From NCBI GenBank assembly GCA_964423405.1, contig CAYREY010000003.1, positions 62,001-126,000 of the forward strand: a stretch of 64,000 nucleotides of DNA. Direction: 5' to 3'. The DNA is from Bog-950 sp964423405 (lineage in GTDB: Bacteria; Bacteroidota; Bacteroidia; Chitinophagales; LD1). Below the pieces are notes generated by a model. The model worked only from the letters and a program-made list of their open reading frames with translations, did no database searches and had not been told where the DNA came from. The position numbers and the translations under genes were made by a program. Within the stretch, counting starts at the first letter, position 1. The number at the start of each line of letters is the position of its first letter. Shown in pieces: positions 1-9,010 of the stretch.

Positions 1-2
1 TT

Positions 3-968
3 GAACTGCACATTGAAGGTTGCAAAACCATCCAGGATGCCGTTACCAAACTCTCTACGAATAAGGGAGCATTTGATATTATTATGCTTGACTACCTGTT
101 GGGCCCGCTTACCAGCAATAAAAACGATGAACGAAGAGATTATGGACACCGCCTTATTAAAGTGTTCAATGATATTTTCAAAGGAAGCTCTTATAGTAAA
201 GGGGAAAGAGAAAAATATATTGCAGGCAAATATGGATTGGATAACCTGGGTTTCACGGTTATTGAGGACAACCAGGTTCCCTTCGGCAGATTTTGGATTT
301 ACCCCATCTCCGTTCATAACGCTGCCTTGTTAGAAACATTGAAGGCCGAAGGTATTCCGTTTACAAACCCCAACTGGCATATTTCCCGCGGAGGCGATCC
401 GGTTAATACACCGAACCTGTTTCTATACAATCTTTTAAAGATGATGGAAACCCAGGTGAAGGAAGTTTATCTTGATTTTAAAAGCATTTTTTGTTTTTTT
501 CAGAAGTACCACCAGGAAATCAGGAAATACACCTCCTCCCACCAACCATCCTTACACTCCGTATCGGTTTTTGATAAGGGAAGCGATATACACGTGGAGC
601 AGGAAATACTACATGAGGTATCTACAACTTCTGTGGCTGGCCTTGAAAAATACACCCGGGTTGCCTTAAATCGGTTTGTGTATGAATTCGGCACCTTTGA
701 AATGCTGAAACAGGATGCGGATAAAGGCAGCTTGCTGGCAGAATCCATGGAGCAAATCAACAATCCCGACGCTGAGTTATTGTTCAGCCGTATCCGTAAA
801 CTGCTTTATATGCTTGCCTACCGCAACTATAATCACTTGTCGGAACTGGTTAACTCCATTTATGCCATTGAGGAGTTATACAAAAAGAAAACGAATTTGT
901 TGCAGGAAGTTGTCATTGATTTCCGTGAGTTTAGATCAGATATCATTAGCCTTATAAACAGAAAGTAA
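3..968 (+). CDS. Receiver-like (REC) domain protein, 5' end outside window
   Basis: Only the last 321 residues are visible; the frame is open to the left edge, so the start lies outside. The visible N-terminus resembles the middle of a response-regulator receiver: a hydrophobic strand ending in FDIIMLDYLLG, whose Asp (visible residue 30) sits where a phospho-acceptor would be, then a helix (DYGHRLIK) and a second strand (FWIYPIS) that would be beta-4. Some 45 extra residues separate these parts and I see no clear beta-5 lysine, so it may be a divergent or inactive receiver. The last 180 or so residues are mostly helical without a motif I recognise. It leads a co-directional trio (24 bp to the next gene) whose other members are membrane proteins, so a cytoplasmic sensor or regulator role is inferred. 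Gene existence is firm; function is not. Confidence 0.7.
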   Translation, partial: ELHIEGCKTIQDAVTKLSTNKGAFDIIMLDYLLGPLTSNKNDERRDYGHRLIKVFNDIFKGSSYSKGEREKYIAGKYGLDNLGFTVIEDNQVPFGRFWIYPISVHNAALLETLKAEGIPFTNPNWHISRGGDPVNTPNLFLYNLLKMMETQVKEVYLDFKSIFCFFQKYHQEIRKYTSSHQPSLHSVSVFDKGSDIHVEQEILHEVSTTSVAGLEKYTRVALNRFVYEFGTFEMLKQDADKGSLLAESMEQINNPDAELLFSRIRKLLYMLAYRNYNHLSELVNSIYAIEELYKKKTNLLQEVVIDFREFRSDIISLINRK

Positions 969-992
969 TTTCTTTTTAACTCTAACCTACAC

Positions 993-3833
993 ATGAAAGC
1001 TAACCGGTTTTTTAAGGAAAGCGGGCATCCATCCGACGACAACTACCGGTACGAACTGCTCAGTTTCGAAGATGATGCTAACCAGCACTGGCCTAAAATA
1101 TATCTTGATTTCAGCGCAGAACGCATTAAATGTTATCTGCAATATACAAGCGAGGACAAGAGAAGTAAGTTAGAAGACTTGTCCAAAAAGGACAGCAAAT
1201 TCTACAAGCAACTTAAGCAAGCCACAGCCGATGCCCGGCCTGTTGTGGATATTGTCGACGAGATATTTACAATTAGACTGCGCTCTGACCGCGATACGGA
1301 ACGAAGCCTAAATCATTTAATTTTTGAAGGTAGCTTTGCAGATAGCGTAATTGACAGGGTGGGTAGTAACTCTTATCATGAGTTTAAAGATTTTGTAGAA
1401 AAAGCAATTCGACATAAGCTAAAGATTGAATTTCCCTCGCCTACAGTTAAGGAAGACATGAATACTTCGTTACTTCTTTTTTACTTTTTCTACGAAGAAT
1501 TTGAGAACACAAAATTATTCCGCTCGCATCCCGACTATGACCTGGTGCATCAGACTCTACATAACTGTTATGTATATCGTGCCTTTCTATATAAGGTAAA
1601 GTTCTTACAATACTATCGCCTGTTAGTGGCTGGGAGAGATGCAAATGTTTCGGACTTATTTAACAGTAAGGTATCTTTCCGCTTTATTGAAAAAATGAGT
1701 TCACGTTTCCCATTTTTATCGATTTTTTTTGAGTATCCGGACGAAGTTGCAAAGAATAACGAATTGAACGATGAGACTGACTTGACCGAAGTAGTAAACG
1801 AAAATATTTTGAAAGATGAGTTTGTGTTTGTGCTAAAGGAATGGACCAATATAGCCTGCAGCGATGAATATGTTGAAAAAATGGGCGCGAATAACATAAG
1901 TGACAAATCCCATTTTTTTAAAAATCCGGAAGAGGAAATAAAAGCCATAACCAAGGCTACGCGAGATTTATCAAAAATTTTGAAACGCAGCGAACTTAAT
2001 ACGGGCCGCGAATCGAAAACATCCGGAGATATAAAAGATGATCTCCTTCAAATAGAAGATAAATCAGTTAAATATCTCTTGAAGCGCTACAACGTAACTA
2101 GCGCAATGAATATTGATACCGGAAACAATAAACTGATTTTTATATTGTCTTGTTTATGTCCTTTACTCCCTGTCTTTTTTTCTTTGGCCCTGTTAAAAAA
2201 TTCGGGGCATTGGTCAGCCGTAGTTTTTTGGATTGTAATAGCCATATGGCTGGCAGGAGGGGGGATTTTTTTGCTGTTAGAAGTCTTTGGTGATGAAACA
2301 GTTGGTAGGCGCGTAAAAGTCAGGTGGGACAAAGCCGGAATAGTATTGCCTTACTTTACAGTATTGTTTCTGCTTCCGGTAATATTGGTTTGCTGCGAAT
2401 TTTTGACGTGTATTTTTTGGATTGGACTTAGCTTTTGCGCAATTACTTTTGTGCTATTAACCTATAAACTATCAGCCAGGGAGGGCACACACCGGGCTTT
2501 TTCGTCAATTATAAAATTACTTTTCCCCCGCTTATTAATTGCAATAATTTCAGGTTGGGTATTGTTTGCATCTGCTACCGAGTTCATCTCAACGGAAATG
2601 AAAAAAGAAGGCGCTGATATGCTGCTGGGCACTATCGTATTGGCTGTGACCTGGGTTTTTATGTTCCATGAGGTAAGAAATATTGCACCTTATTATTCCC
2701 TGGATGACTCTTTGTTTAAGGAACTTTTTCCGGACCTGCCTAATACAAAATCATTATCGAATAAGATCAGGCAACTTTTAAAAGACACTTTTAAGACCAT
2801 TTGGCTACTATTCTTCAGTAGAATAACTTTGGTAGTTAGCGCCTCGTTCATGATTTCATTCTACATAGGCGCCTTTTTCCATATGACTTTTATAGCTGAT
2901 ATAATGCAGCAGCAGGATAACATTATAAACCAGTTTGATGAAATAAAGAAAACGGAGGAACAAAGCGCCGGCCTAACAGGCCTGCGGGAAAGCATCACCA
3001 ATGTAACCGATTTTTTAGAAAATCAATTTGACTTAAGGAAAGAGTTTGCAGTTTGGCAAGCAAGCGCAATGGTTAGAATAGTTGAGCGAAACAATACTAT
3101 CGGATTTACCATTCCTTCCGATTTCAAAATTAAAACTGAGGCGGAGAAAACGGTATATGTGGTAGGCAGAATTACAGGAAACGATACCATCCATCGCCAG
3201 TTTTTGGATAAATTGACTAGGGATGATATTGCATTATTTAAAACTTTGGGCCAGGATAAACTGCGAAACATTGACTCATCCTTGTATTACCTGAAATCTG
3301 TTGCAGGTATCTATACTAGGGTTGATTCCCTGGGAGCTGCCAGTAAGTATAAATTGCTGGGACAAAATTACCAATTGGTGGATAGCATCAATCAGTTACT
3401 TAAGGATACAAGCAAGCTTCAAAAACTATATGGAGAATTAAAATCATTCAATGGAAACGGTGACCTTGACGATATATTTATAAAGATAGATACCCTGAGT
3501 AATAATATTATCTCCCGACTGTTACGCACACATGCAGCATCCTTGGAAAGAGAAAGCACGATAAAGGCCGAGGTTGAGCATACCAGAAATTTAATGTCAG
3601 ATTACGATTTTCTTTCCGGCAATAACTTGTCATGTCAACAACATAGCCTATGTAAAAATGTATTTAGTTCAATTAAAGACAACCATTACGTTATAAACAT
3701 ATTTCCTGGTTGGGCCTCACCAAGGTTTATTATTTTTCCGAGAATGCTGGTATACCAGGCATTATTTGCTATGTTTTTTGGAATTTTCTCACAGTTAGTT
3801 TTGCAAGATAAATCTATTACAGAATCACTTTAA
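993..3833 (+). CDS. Large multi-pass membrane protein, unknown function
   Basis: This 946-aa protein matches no family I can name. Residues 1-375 are hydrophilic and mostly helical. About seven hydrophobic segments follow at roughly 380-400, 406-431, 450-476, 477-492, 508-526, 541-560 and 608-632. Next comes a 280-residue soluble, coiled-coil-prone region (about 635-910) and a final membrane segment near 912-936. The layout of a big cytoplasmic head, a membrane bundle and a large second soluble domain closed by a last helix suggests a sensor, channel or transducer rather than an enzyme, but no catalytic motif is visible. It lies 24 bp after the receiver-like gene and 11 bp before the next membrane protein, so one operon is likely. 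Base composition is AT-rich like the rest of the left region. Confidence 0.8.
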   Translation: MKANRFFKESGHPSDDNYRYELLSFEDDANQHWPKIYLDFSAERIKCYLQYTSEDKRSKLEDLSKKDSKFYKQLKQATADARPVVDIVDEIFTIRLRSDRDTERSLNHLIFEGSFADSVIDRVGSNSYHEFKDFVEKAIRHKLKIEFPSPTVKEDMNTSLLLFYFFYEEFENTKLFRSHPDYDLVHQTLHNCYVYRAFLYKVKFLQYYRLLVAGRDANVSDLFNSKVSFRFIEKMSSRFPFLSIFFEYPDEVAKNNELNDETDLTEVVNENILKDEFVFVLKEWTNIACSDEYVEKMGANNISDKSHFFKNPEEEIKAITKATRDLSKILKRSELNTGRESKTSGDIKDDLLQIEDKSVKYLLKRYNVTSAMNIDTGNNKLIFILSCLCPLLPVFFSLALLKNSGHWSAVVFWIVIAIWLAGGGIFLLLEVFGDETVGRRVKVRWDKAGIVLPYFTVLFLLPVILVCCEFLTCIFWIGLSFCAITFVLLTYKLSAREGTHRAFSSIIKLLFPRLLIAIISGWVLFASATEFISTEMKKEGADMLLGTIVLAVTWVFMFHEVRNIAPYYSLDDSLFKELFPDLPNTKSLSNKIRQLLKDTFKTIWLLFFSRITLVVSASFMISFYIGAFFHMTFIADIMQQQDNIINQFDEIKKTEEQSAGLTGLRESITNVTDFLENQFDLRKEFAVWQASAMVRIVERNNTIGFTIPSDFKIKTEAEKTVYVVGRITGNDTIHRQFLDKLTRDDIALFKTLGQDKLRNIDSSLYYLKSVAGIYTRVDSLGAASKYKLLGQNYQLVDSINQLLKDTSKLQKLYGELKSFNGNGDLDDIFIKIDTLSNNIISRLLRTHAASLERESTIKAEVEHTRNLMSDYDFLSGNNLSCQQHSLCKNVFSSIKDNHYVINIFPGWASPRFIIFPRMLVYQALFAMFFGIFSQLVLQDKSITESL

Positions 3834-3844
3834 AATTTTATATT

Positions 3845-4378
3845 ATGAGCCAAGCCAACGAGAAACCGAGTAATAACCCTTTTATTAAGGGTGCTCCATC
3901 GTTTAACAAACTTCTTTTACATTTTGCGGTTATTGTCCTGTTATTTTTGGCAATTGTGTTAGCTTTGGCACCGGCGGCTATGTTGTTTTTGCAGTCCGGA
4001 GGATTTGTAGGTACTTCTACGCCAACCAATACAGCTAATTTACTGCTTGTAATTTTACCTCTGGTAATAGTATTGGTTTCGCTGCTTGCTATTGTTTTTA
4101 ATCTTTTAAAAATGCGCCACCAACAAAAAAAACTTGAGCAGCAATTGGAAGAATTGAAGCTTACTAATGAGTGGAACAGCAGACTTTTAAATGTTCCACT
4201 AATGGCGCTATGTTTTGACAATATAAATAAAATTACGGAAATTGAGTTCGACAATCCGAAGCACGGTGACGCTAATAAAGTGAAGATTAAGATGGAGGAT
4301 ATCAGAGAAAATGTCCTTACTGCTTTAAATCAACAAAAGTTTCCTGCCAATCCGGGCACAGACCAGTTGGCAAAATAG
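3845..4378 (+). CDS. Small membrane protein with coiled coil, unknown
   Basis: A 177-aa protein with two strongly hydrophobic segments (about residues 23-50 and 62-85). These are followed by a short Gln/Glu/Lys-rich coiled coil (QQKKLEQQLEELKL) and a soluble tail of about 75 residues containing the peptide IKMEDIRENVLTALNQQ. I do not recognise the family. It starts 11 bp after the stop of the 946-aa membrane protein and ends the trio, because the sequence downstream turns to genes and remnants on the other strand. An accessory or assembly partner of the large membrane protein is the natural inference, with no direct evidence. Confidence 0.75.
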   Translation: MSQANEKPSNNPFIKGAPSFNKLLLHFAVIVLLFLAIVLALAPAAMLFLQSGGFVGTSTPTNTANLLLVILPLVIVLVSLLAIVFNLLKMRHQQKKLEQQLEELKLTNEWNSRLLNVPLMALCFDNINKITEIEFDNPKHGDANKVKIKMEDIRENVLTALNQQKFPANPGTDQLAK

Positions 4379-4439
4379 GAGTTTTCATTACGAATGCACA
4401 TTGCCGGTGCATAGCAAAATTGAGTTAAATAGGCCCCCG

Positions 4440-4676
4440 CTACCCCTCTCCTCCCACATAAAGCACCCTACCCACCAATTTAGCGGGTAGTGATTCAAGG
4501 GGGCTGACCATTAAAACCTTAGAAGGTTCACTGTCAATGTATACCGAAAGCGCTCCAAATAACGGATCAATTACTCCCTCGGTACTACCCTCTTTCAATA
4601 GCTTAATCGCTCTGTAACAAACTTGGTCGACGAAACTTTGGGATAAACTTATATTAAGTTTAGGAGTTTTAATGAT
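4440..4676 (-). pseudogene. Start-less copy of the 78-aa gene at 10748-10984
   Basis: On the minus strand this frame has exactly the length of the intact gene at 10748-10984 (79 codons with stop) and no internal stop. By hand alignment 55 of 78 residues are identical, including SFVDQVC, LLKEG, GVIDP, EPSKVLMV and YVGGE. The position of the start ATG reads ATC here, followed by ATT, and no ATG lies at or near the beginning, so translation is doubtful. Just upstream (4677-4735) the end of the neighbouring 100-aa gene is also recognisable (QFFNKSGFP against QFPNKGAFP), after which similarity stops. It is therefore the remnant of a two-gene unit. Lack of in-frame stops means recent decay, or use of a non-standard start such as ATT. 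Confidence 0.75.
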
Positions 4677-4735
4677 ATTCTGTCAAATTTAGCCGTGCTG
4701 CGGTTGTCTGGGAAACCACTTTTATTGAAAAATTG
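4677..4735 (-). pseudogene. 3' fragment of the paralogue of the gene at 10968-11252
   Basis: Read on the minus strand, this stretch encodes QFFNKSGFPDN and continues past the start position of the adjacent remnant. That matches the C-terminal tail (QFPNKGAFPKP) of the 95-aa protein at 10968-11252 in the same relative position. Beyond 4735 the two loci no longer align, so only about the last 20 codons survive. It shows that the gene pair, not a single gene, was duplicated. Confidence 0.6.
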
Positions 4736-4839
4736 ATTTTAATCCGTATTGATTTAATTTCTAGACAGAAGGGTATCTAAAAAACGGTTGAAATTATGCA
4801 GGATTAAGAGATATAATACCAACAGGTTAACCTTTACTA

Positions 4840-5181
4840 TCATATCTCTTCAATAGCCATAACCGAGCCGGAACCCGGCATTTTAAAATACTGATTCACT
4901 CTGCCATAAACCTGTTTCTTCTTGCCATCGTTTGGCACTGCACTGCTGGTAACTACGAAAATACTTCCGGATGCATCTGTGAGAGTATAAAACTTTACAA
5001 CAAGTAGGTTGGTTCCGTCGGAAGTTGTTCCCTCTAGGCAGACTTCCTTCCCTTGAAAATCATCGGGAGCATCGTAAAGTTCCTTTATTTTAGGGCAGCC
5101 GCTTATCCCGTTTGAACAGCCTTTACAGCCAGCGAATAATAGGCTTGAGGATAGCAATAGCATTAAAAATACTTGTTTCAT
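4840..5181 (-). CDS. Small lipoprotein, possible OB-fold
   Basis: A predicted 113-aa lipoprotein. I chose the ATG at 5181 because it puts a classic signal at the N-terminus: MKQVFLMLLL, then LLFAGC, with the lipidated Cys near residue 19. The mature part starts with a Cys-rich stretch (CKGCSNGISGC) and then has a compact beta-rich domain. The pattern 'xxGKEVCLEGTTSD ... FYTLTDASGSIFV' and then VYGRV resembles small nucleic-acid-binding or tRNA-anticodon-type OB folds found in other bacterial lipoproteins; that comparison is from memory of the pattern only. It probably sits in the periplasm or outer membrane. It is followed at a distance by the start-less remnant and preceded by a membrane protein on the same strand. 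Confidence 0.7.
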   Translation of the reverse strand: MKQVFLMLLLSSSLLFAGCKGCSNGISGCPKIKELYDAPDDFQGKEVCLEGTTSDGTNLLVVKFYTLTDASGSIFVVTSSAVPNDGKKKQVYGRVNQYFKMPGSGSVMAIEEI

Positions 5182-5289
5182 AGTGTGGGAGCTTTGGTAT
5201 TGCAATATAAATTAATTGTCAATTTTTGTAAATTGTTGAATGGATTAAAAGAGCCGGCTTTATAGTCTTTCCCTTGGCTCACCTTATCG

Positions 5290-6249
5290 CTATCCAAAAA
5301 TTCTATGCAAATGCATTAAGAAATAATAGCAAAGCCATTCTGTTAAAGCAGCAATGGGTATACCAGCCATTAGCACCATGGCAATTAATGGGATGCTCTT
5401 CCATTTCGGCATTGATTGCATGAACTCCCCGTTCAAAAATCTGATAGTATATTCCAAAGGATACTTCCAAACATTTAAAGCCAGTGATACCAAGAGATCA
5501 ATTATTATTTGAACAAGGGTAAAAACAAATGCGAAAAAACTGGAAAGGAATTCTTTCAAAAAGTGTTGAAAGCTGAAATCAAATCTGTCCCAAAATGCCT
5601 CCTTAACATCCGCCCATACAATTATAAAATGAATAGAGAACGCAAGCAAAAAGCCGGAAAAATAGGCACTATATGGTATACTGAGCCAAAGCCAATGGAG
5701 TTTATTAAATCGTATATAGCCGGTTAAGTTTATGTGGCTAAAACGTGCTACCTGATAAAGTACGATATTACACACAGGGAGTAATAGGATGAAGGCAATT
5801 ACGAACGGAGTTTCCTCGTTTAATTTCATTCCCCCTTTTATGTAACCCAGCGCCAGATACCCGGAAATCCCAATAAGAAAAACATTATTGGGCAAAAAAA
5901 TCAATAATGTCTTCCATTTATTAACCGACCCTAGTATAATGCCAAGAATAATTGCAGCAATTGAACAGGCAAGAACGGCCGAAAAGAAGAACCAAAGGTA
6001 ATGGTTACCCCAGATGCTTTCGTCAGGAGAAACAAGTTTTCCATTGCCCGTATTAGCAATAATTCCCTTATCGCCCCAAATGCTTTCGGTTGAATAGCCA
6101 CATAACAACAAAGTGGTGAAAAAGTAAATCTGAAATACAGTAGTTGCGTAAAAATAGTTAATGAGTCTATGGAATATTACCTTAATGGCAAGAAGGTAAC
6201 TAAGCGTTGCCGTTTGAATTTTTAAAAATAGAGGTTTAACCATAAACAT
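5290..6249 (-). CDS. Seven-TM membrane protein, unknown
   Basis: A 319-aa integral membrane protein with about seven hydrophobic segments (near residues 32-52, 84-110, 112-138, 145-170, 184-215, 230-262 and 283-318). It has no signal peptide and no motif I recognise. The loop between the first two segments contains a duplicated short motif (STESIWGDKGI and SPDESIWGNHY). Two in-frame ATGs (6249 and 6243) could serve as the start. It is divergent from the PqiA-like pair, 71 bp away, so the two transcripts may share a control region. Base composition is AT-rich as in its neighbours. Confidence 0.7.
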   Translation of the reverse strand: MFMVKPLFLKIQTATLSYLLAIKVIFHRLINYFYATTVFQIYFFTTLLLCGYSTESIWGDKGIIANTGNGKLVSPDESIWGNHYLWFFFSAVLACSIAAIILGIILGSVNKWKTLLIFLPNNVFLIGISGYLALGYIKGGMKLNEETPFVIAFILLLPVCNIVLYQVARFSHINLTGYIRFNKLHWLWLSIPYSAYFSGFLLAFSIHFIIVWADVKEAFWDRFDFSFQHFLKEFLSSFFAFVFTLVQIIIDLLVSLALNVWKYPLEYTIRFLNGEFMQSMPKWKSIPLIAMVLMAGIPIAALTEWLCYYFLMHLHRIFG

Positions 6250-6320
6250 ACGTCAAAGCCAATAGCCGAACGGCAAACACCTTCCTTTATGGGCTTATCT
6301 GTTTCGCAATATAACCAAAT

Positions 6321-6836
6321 ATGATTTTTTATATTGCAGAATTATTCAAAATGATGAGGGCATTACCGTGGTTTTTATATTTCGTTTCGTTGAGCTGTTT
6401 TATTAGCGGTTTCTTTCTACCTATCGTAGAAACCACGAGCGGTTTCATTTTTAAAGACACCGCTTATTCTACTATCTGGGATTCGGTGATGTTGTTCTTT
6501 AGGCAGGGCGACATCGGAATGGGAATTATAATTTTCTTTTTCACTATTCTTTTTCCGGCTATCAAATACGTTGACCTTGTTGATGATGTAGCGGAACTGA
6601 AACTGGTTAAAAACAAAATGGTCAAAAGCGTTTTGAAGGCGCTAAACAAATACTCCATGTTGGATGTCTTTGTAATTGCAGTTTTAATTGTGGCCATTAA
6701 GCTTGAGAAGAGGTTTATTTCCGTCAGTATATCCACCGGAACAATACTTTTTGCACTTTCAATAATTATCCGTTTAATTATTACCGATATTCTGCCGCAT
6801 ATAAAAAAAGAAGAAATAAAAACAGATAAAGAATGA
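6321..6836 (+). CDS. PqiA-like (paraquat-inducible protein A) membrane protein
   Basis: A 171-aa protein with four membrane segments. The pattern of a second helix GDIGMGIIIF, then FPAIKY, then LNKYSMLDVFVIAVL is characteristic of the paraquat-inducible protein A domain (single-domain form). In that family the Trp/Tyr-Ser-Met-x-Asp-Val-Phe motif opens the third helix. PqiA proteins in Proteobacteria work with MCE-domain partners in lipid transport between membranes; no MCE gene is visible here. The stop codon overlaps the start of the next gene in an ATGA arrangement, so the two are translationally coupled. Confidence 0.75.
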   Translation: MIFYIAELFKMMRALPWFLYFVSLSCFISGFFLPIVETTSGFIFKDTAYSTIWDSVMLFFRQGDIGMGIIIFFFTILFPAIKYVDLVDDVAELKLVKNKMVKSVLKALNKYSMLDVFVIAVLIVAIKLEKRFISVSISTGTILFALSIIIRLIITDILPHIKKEEIKTDKE

Positions 6837-7150
6837 TTGTATTAATCGGGGCTTCCGCCTTATTACTTGTGTTGATAGGGCTGGCTTTTTTTGTAAAAGG
6901 TAAGGGAAGGATTGTATCCCTCTCTTTAGCCGGTTTAATTCTCGTCACCCTGGCGGTTACCAATCCGGGGCCTACCCGACTAGAAATATATATGAAAACG
7001 ACACACACCATCTTTAAAACTGACGAGGTGGTAAACAGAAAAAACTTCGTTTTCTTTTCTATCTACAGCACCGATTCAAAGCTTCTTGGCTATTTCAGTG
7101 TTGAGCAAAAGAGCTATATTGGTGTGTTACATAACTTTTTGGTAATTTAG
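6833..7150 (+). CDS. Small two-TM protein coupled to the PqiA-like gene
   Basis: A 105-aa protein starting inside the stop of the PqiA-like gene (4-bp ATGA overlap). Two hydrophobic segments fill residues 1-21 and 27-45. The remaining 55 residues look like a small soluble or periplasmic domain (VNRKNFVFFSIYS and SYIGVLHNF). I do not recognise the family. Coupling suggests it forms a complex with the PqiA-like protein. A strong hairpin with T-run follows about 90 bp after the stop and closes the pair. Confidence 0.65.
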   Translation: MIVLIGASALLLVLIGLAFFVKGKGRIVSLSLAGLILVTLAVTNPGPTRLEIYMKTTHTIFKTDEVVNRKNFVFFSIYSTDSKLLGYFSVEQKSYIGVLHNFLVI

Positions 7151-7230
7151 GTTCCCAACATGCAAGATTGTTTAATAGACCGTATAGAAAATAAATAGTT
7201 CGTTTATGATTGATGGAGTCAACATCATTT

Positions 7231-7267
7231 TAGGGGTTTCGACCCCCTAGGTAGGGGGTGTCTATTT
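7231..7267 (+). terminator. Terminator with a competing upstream hairpin
   Basis: The perfect inverted repeat ACCCCCTA-GG-TAGGGGGT (7242-7259) is followed by a T-rich tract (TATTTTTT), as in an intrinsic terminator. Its left arm can instead pair with AGGGGT at 7232-7237 through a TTCG loop. It lies about 90 bp after the PqiA-like pair. The rest of the 292-bp gap (7151-7442) shows no gene. Confidence 0.6.
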
Positions 7268-7442
7268 TTTGTCTACACTCATGTCTTCAGATTCTGGATT
7301 AAACTTACGTCAAAGCATGAATTCAAAGAGTCCTAAGCACCCCATTTTACAGCCCAGTTTCTCTTTCGCCAAATCTTATCATTCCGGTTTTGTAGGCTAT
7401 GTGTAGTGACCTAGTTCATATTTTTCCCATCAATCAACAAAC

Positions 7443-8432
7443 ATGAATACTCAAGAAAAAAAGAAGGTGCAAACAGTTTTTGAAACTTTTCATTTGCTTA
7501 AATTCATCCCTTACGAAATTTATTGGCTTGGCATGGGCGCCTTGGTGTTTATTTCAGGTGAACTAATGATACTTTATTATCGCGAACCCCAATATCTAGT
7601 TCCTCAAATATTTTTCTGTTCTACTCTTGGAATTCTCCCCCTACTTTACAAGTTGTATTTTTTGAATTTTCAAACGGTAACGGAAAATATCAATGTTTTA
7701 TTTGAGATTGATAATGATGTTTGGGACGAATGGCTACACAGAGAACAAAAAAACATTTTCACTCTTAAAGGCAAATTCTCTAAAATTCTAATTCTCACAG
7801 GGCTATTCCTAGTATTCTATACAGTTTTATCCCTAAAAATGCCTTTTACTGCTTTCCCGTTAATCATATTTTCGATTTTTGCATTATTTCTTCTTACGTT
7901 GTTTTGTGGCATAACTCTTCAATTTTCCATTATGCTGCTTTTGTTCCTGAGGAAACTAACTTTTTTGAAAACTGTGGCCCGGTTCTATCTATTTCCCCAT
8001 CCGGAGTTAACCAAACTGAATAGGTATTTCTCTTCCCTTTCTATCATTATTTCGATCGGCTATATTGCTTTAGTTTTTTCCGTATGGTTCAGCCCTTATG
8101 GTTTTAATTTTCAAATGTTGATTTGGTTGACAGTTTTAGCATTATACCCGCTTACCATGTTTGTCTGGTCATTCTTTCACATTCACCTGATTCAGCATAA
8201 TGTAAAATTCTCATTTATCTCATTAATTAACGAGCAAGTCAATGAAGTTTTGACGTTTACACTCAAAGAAAAAGATTCTGGAAACATTGAACGCTTAGAC
8301 AGATTTATGACGATACAATCCAAACTCCACGACCTAAAAGAGTATCCTTTTGAGTTAAGCGGTTTTCTTACATTTATTGCAACCTCAGTAATTACAGTCA
8401 TTCAATTGTATATTGCCTTTAGAAACAAATAG
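7443..8432 (+). CDS. Polytopic membrane protein, unknown
   Basis: A 329-aa protein with six to eight hydrophobic segments (about 25-45, 50-75, 112-130, 135-170, 195-215, 222-250 and 305-325). It has a soluble loop at residues 76-110 (ENINVLFEIDNDVWDEW) and a second, mostly helical one at 255-300. I see no transporter signature, metal site or signal peptide. It stands alone: a terminator lies upstream and the next gene is 124 bp downstream. AT-rich like the rest of the left region. No function can be assigned. Confidence 0.7.
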   Translation: MNTQEKKKVQTVFETFHLLKFIPYEIYWLGMGALVFISGELMILYYREPQYLVPQIFFCSTLGILPLLYKLYFLNFQTVTENINVLFEIDNDVWDEWLHREQKNIFTLKGKFSKILILTGLFLVFYTVLSLKMPFTAFPLIIFSIFALFLLTLFCGITLQFSIMLLLFLRKLTFLKTVARFYLFPHPELTKLNRYFSSLSIIISIGYIALVFSVWFSPYGFNFQMLIWLTVLALYPLTMFVWSFFHIHLIQHNVKFSFISLINEQVNEVLTFTLKEKDSGNIERLDRFMTIQSKLHDLKEYPFELSGFLTFIATSVITVIQLYIAFRNK

Positions 8433-8556
8433 TTTTTCAGAACAAATGCACTATCCATCCACTATTTCATTTATGCTTTCACAAAATTTATCAGGTTGAA
8501 AAGAATTATATTTTCTGAAATTTATATATCTTCACAATAACCAAAAACCATATACC

Positions 8557-8925
8557 ATGTACAGAACAACTAACATCCCGCCAAATTTAGTGCCCCTGAA
8601 AGATATCAATGATGTTAAACCGCTGAGCTCAGAAGATCAACCATTAGTAACTGAACCTACAGAGGTCTTAAAAAAATATAATGCGTTAGATCGTTTTGGA
8701 ATTACTCTTTTACATCAACACTTCAATATTTCGAATGATGAAATTCTTATGGAAGAAACGGATGTAACTTCCAGGACACATATCATTCGTCCGGTTGCAA
8801 GGAAAGGCATAAACGAGAACGACACTATTCAAACGACATGGCGATTAGATTGCGGTACTGCAGTGCAAATATGCGTTTGCCAAAGAGACAGTAAGGGTTA
8901 TCACAGCAGCCATGTAAAACTTTAA
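8557..8925 (+). CDS. Small soluble hypothetical protein
   Basis: A 122-aa protein without signal peptide or membrane segment. The N-terminal 40 residues are rich in Pro, Leu and acidic residues and probably disordered. The second half forms an alternating pattern compatible with a small beta sheet (THIIRPVARK, TTWRLDCG, AVQICVCQRDSKGYH). I do not recognise it. It lies 85 bp before the ATG of the membrane-anchored gene on the same strand, so co-transcription with the acetyltransferase group is possible but not shown. Confidence 0.6.
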   Translation: MYRTTNIPPNLVPLKDINDVKPLSSEDQPLVTEPTEVLKKYNALDRFGITLLHQHFNISNDEILMEETDVTSRTHIIRPVARKGINENDTIQTTWRLDCGTAVQICVCQRDSKGYHSSHVKL

Positions 8926-9010
8926 TAGCATAATTTATAAATAATACGGAAAAGCGAAATAAGGCCGATTAACAAATCGAAAAGTGGAAATAATAAATAG
9001 ACTTTCATTT

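Noticed and set aside
1..333. Open frame from the first base (110 codons)
   Set aside because: It overlaps the receiver-like gene in another frame and its translation shows no signal or family pattern.
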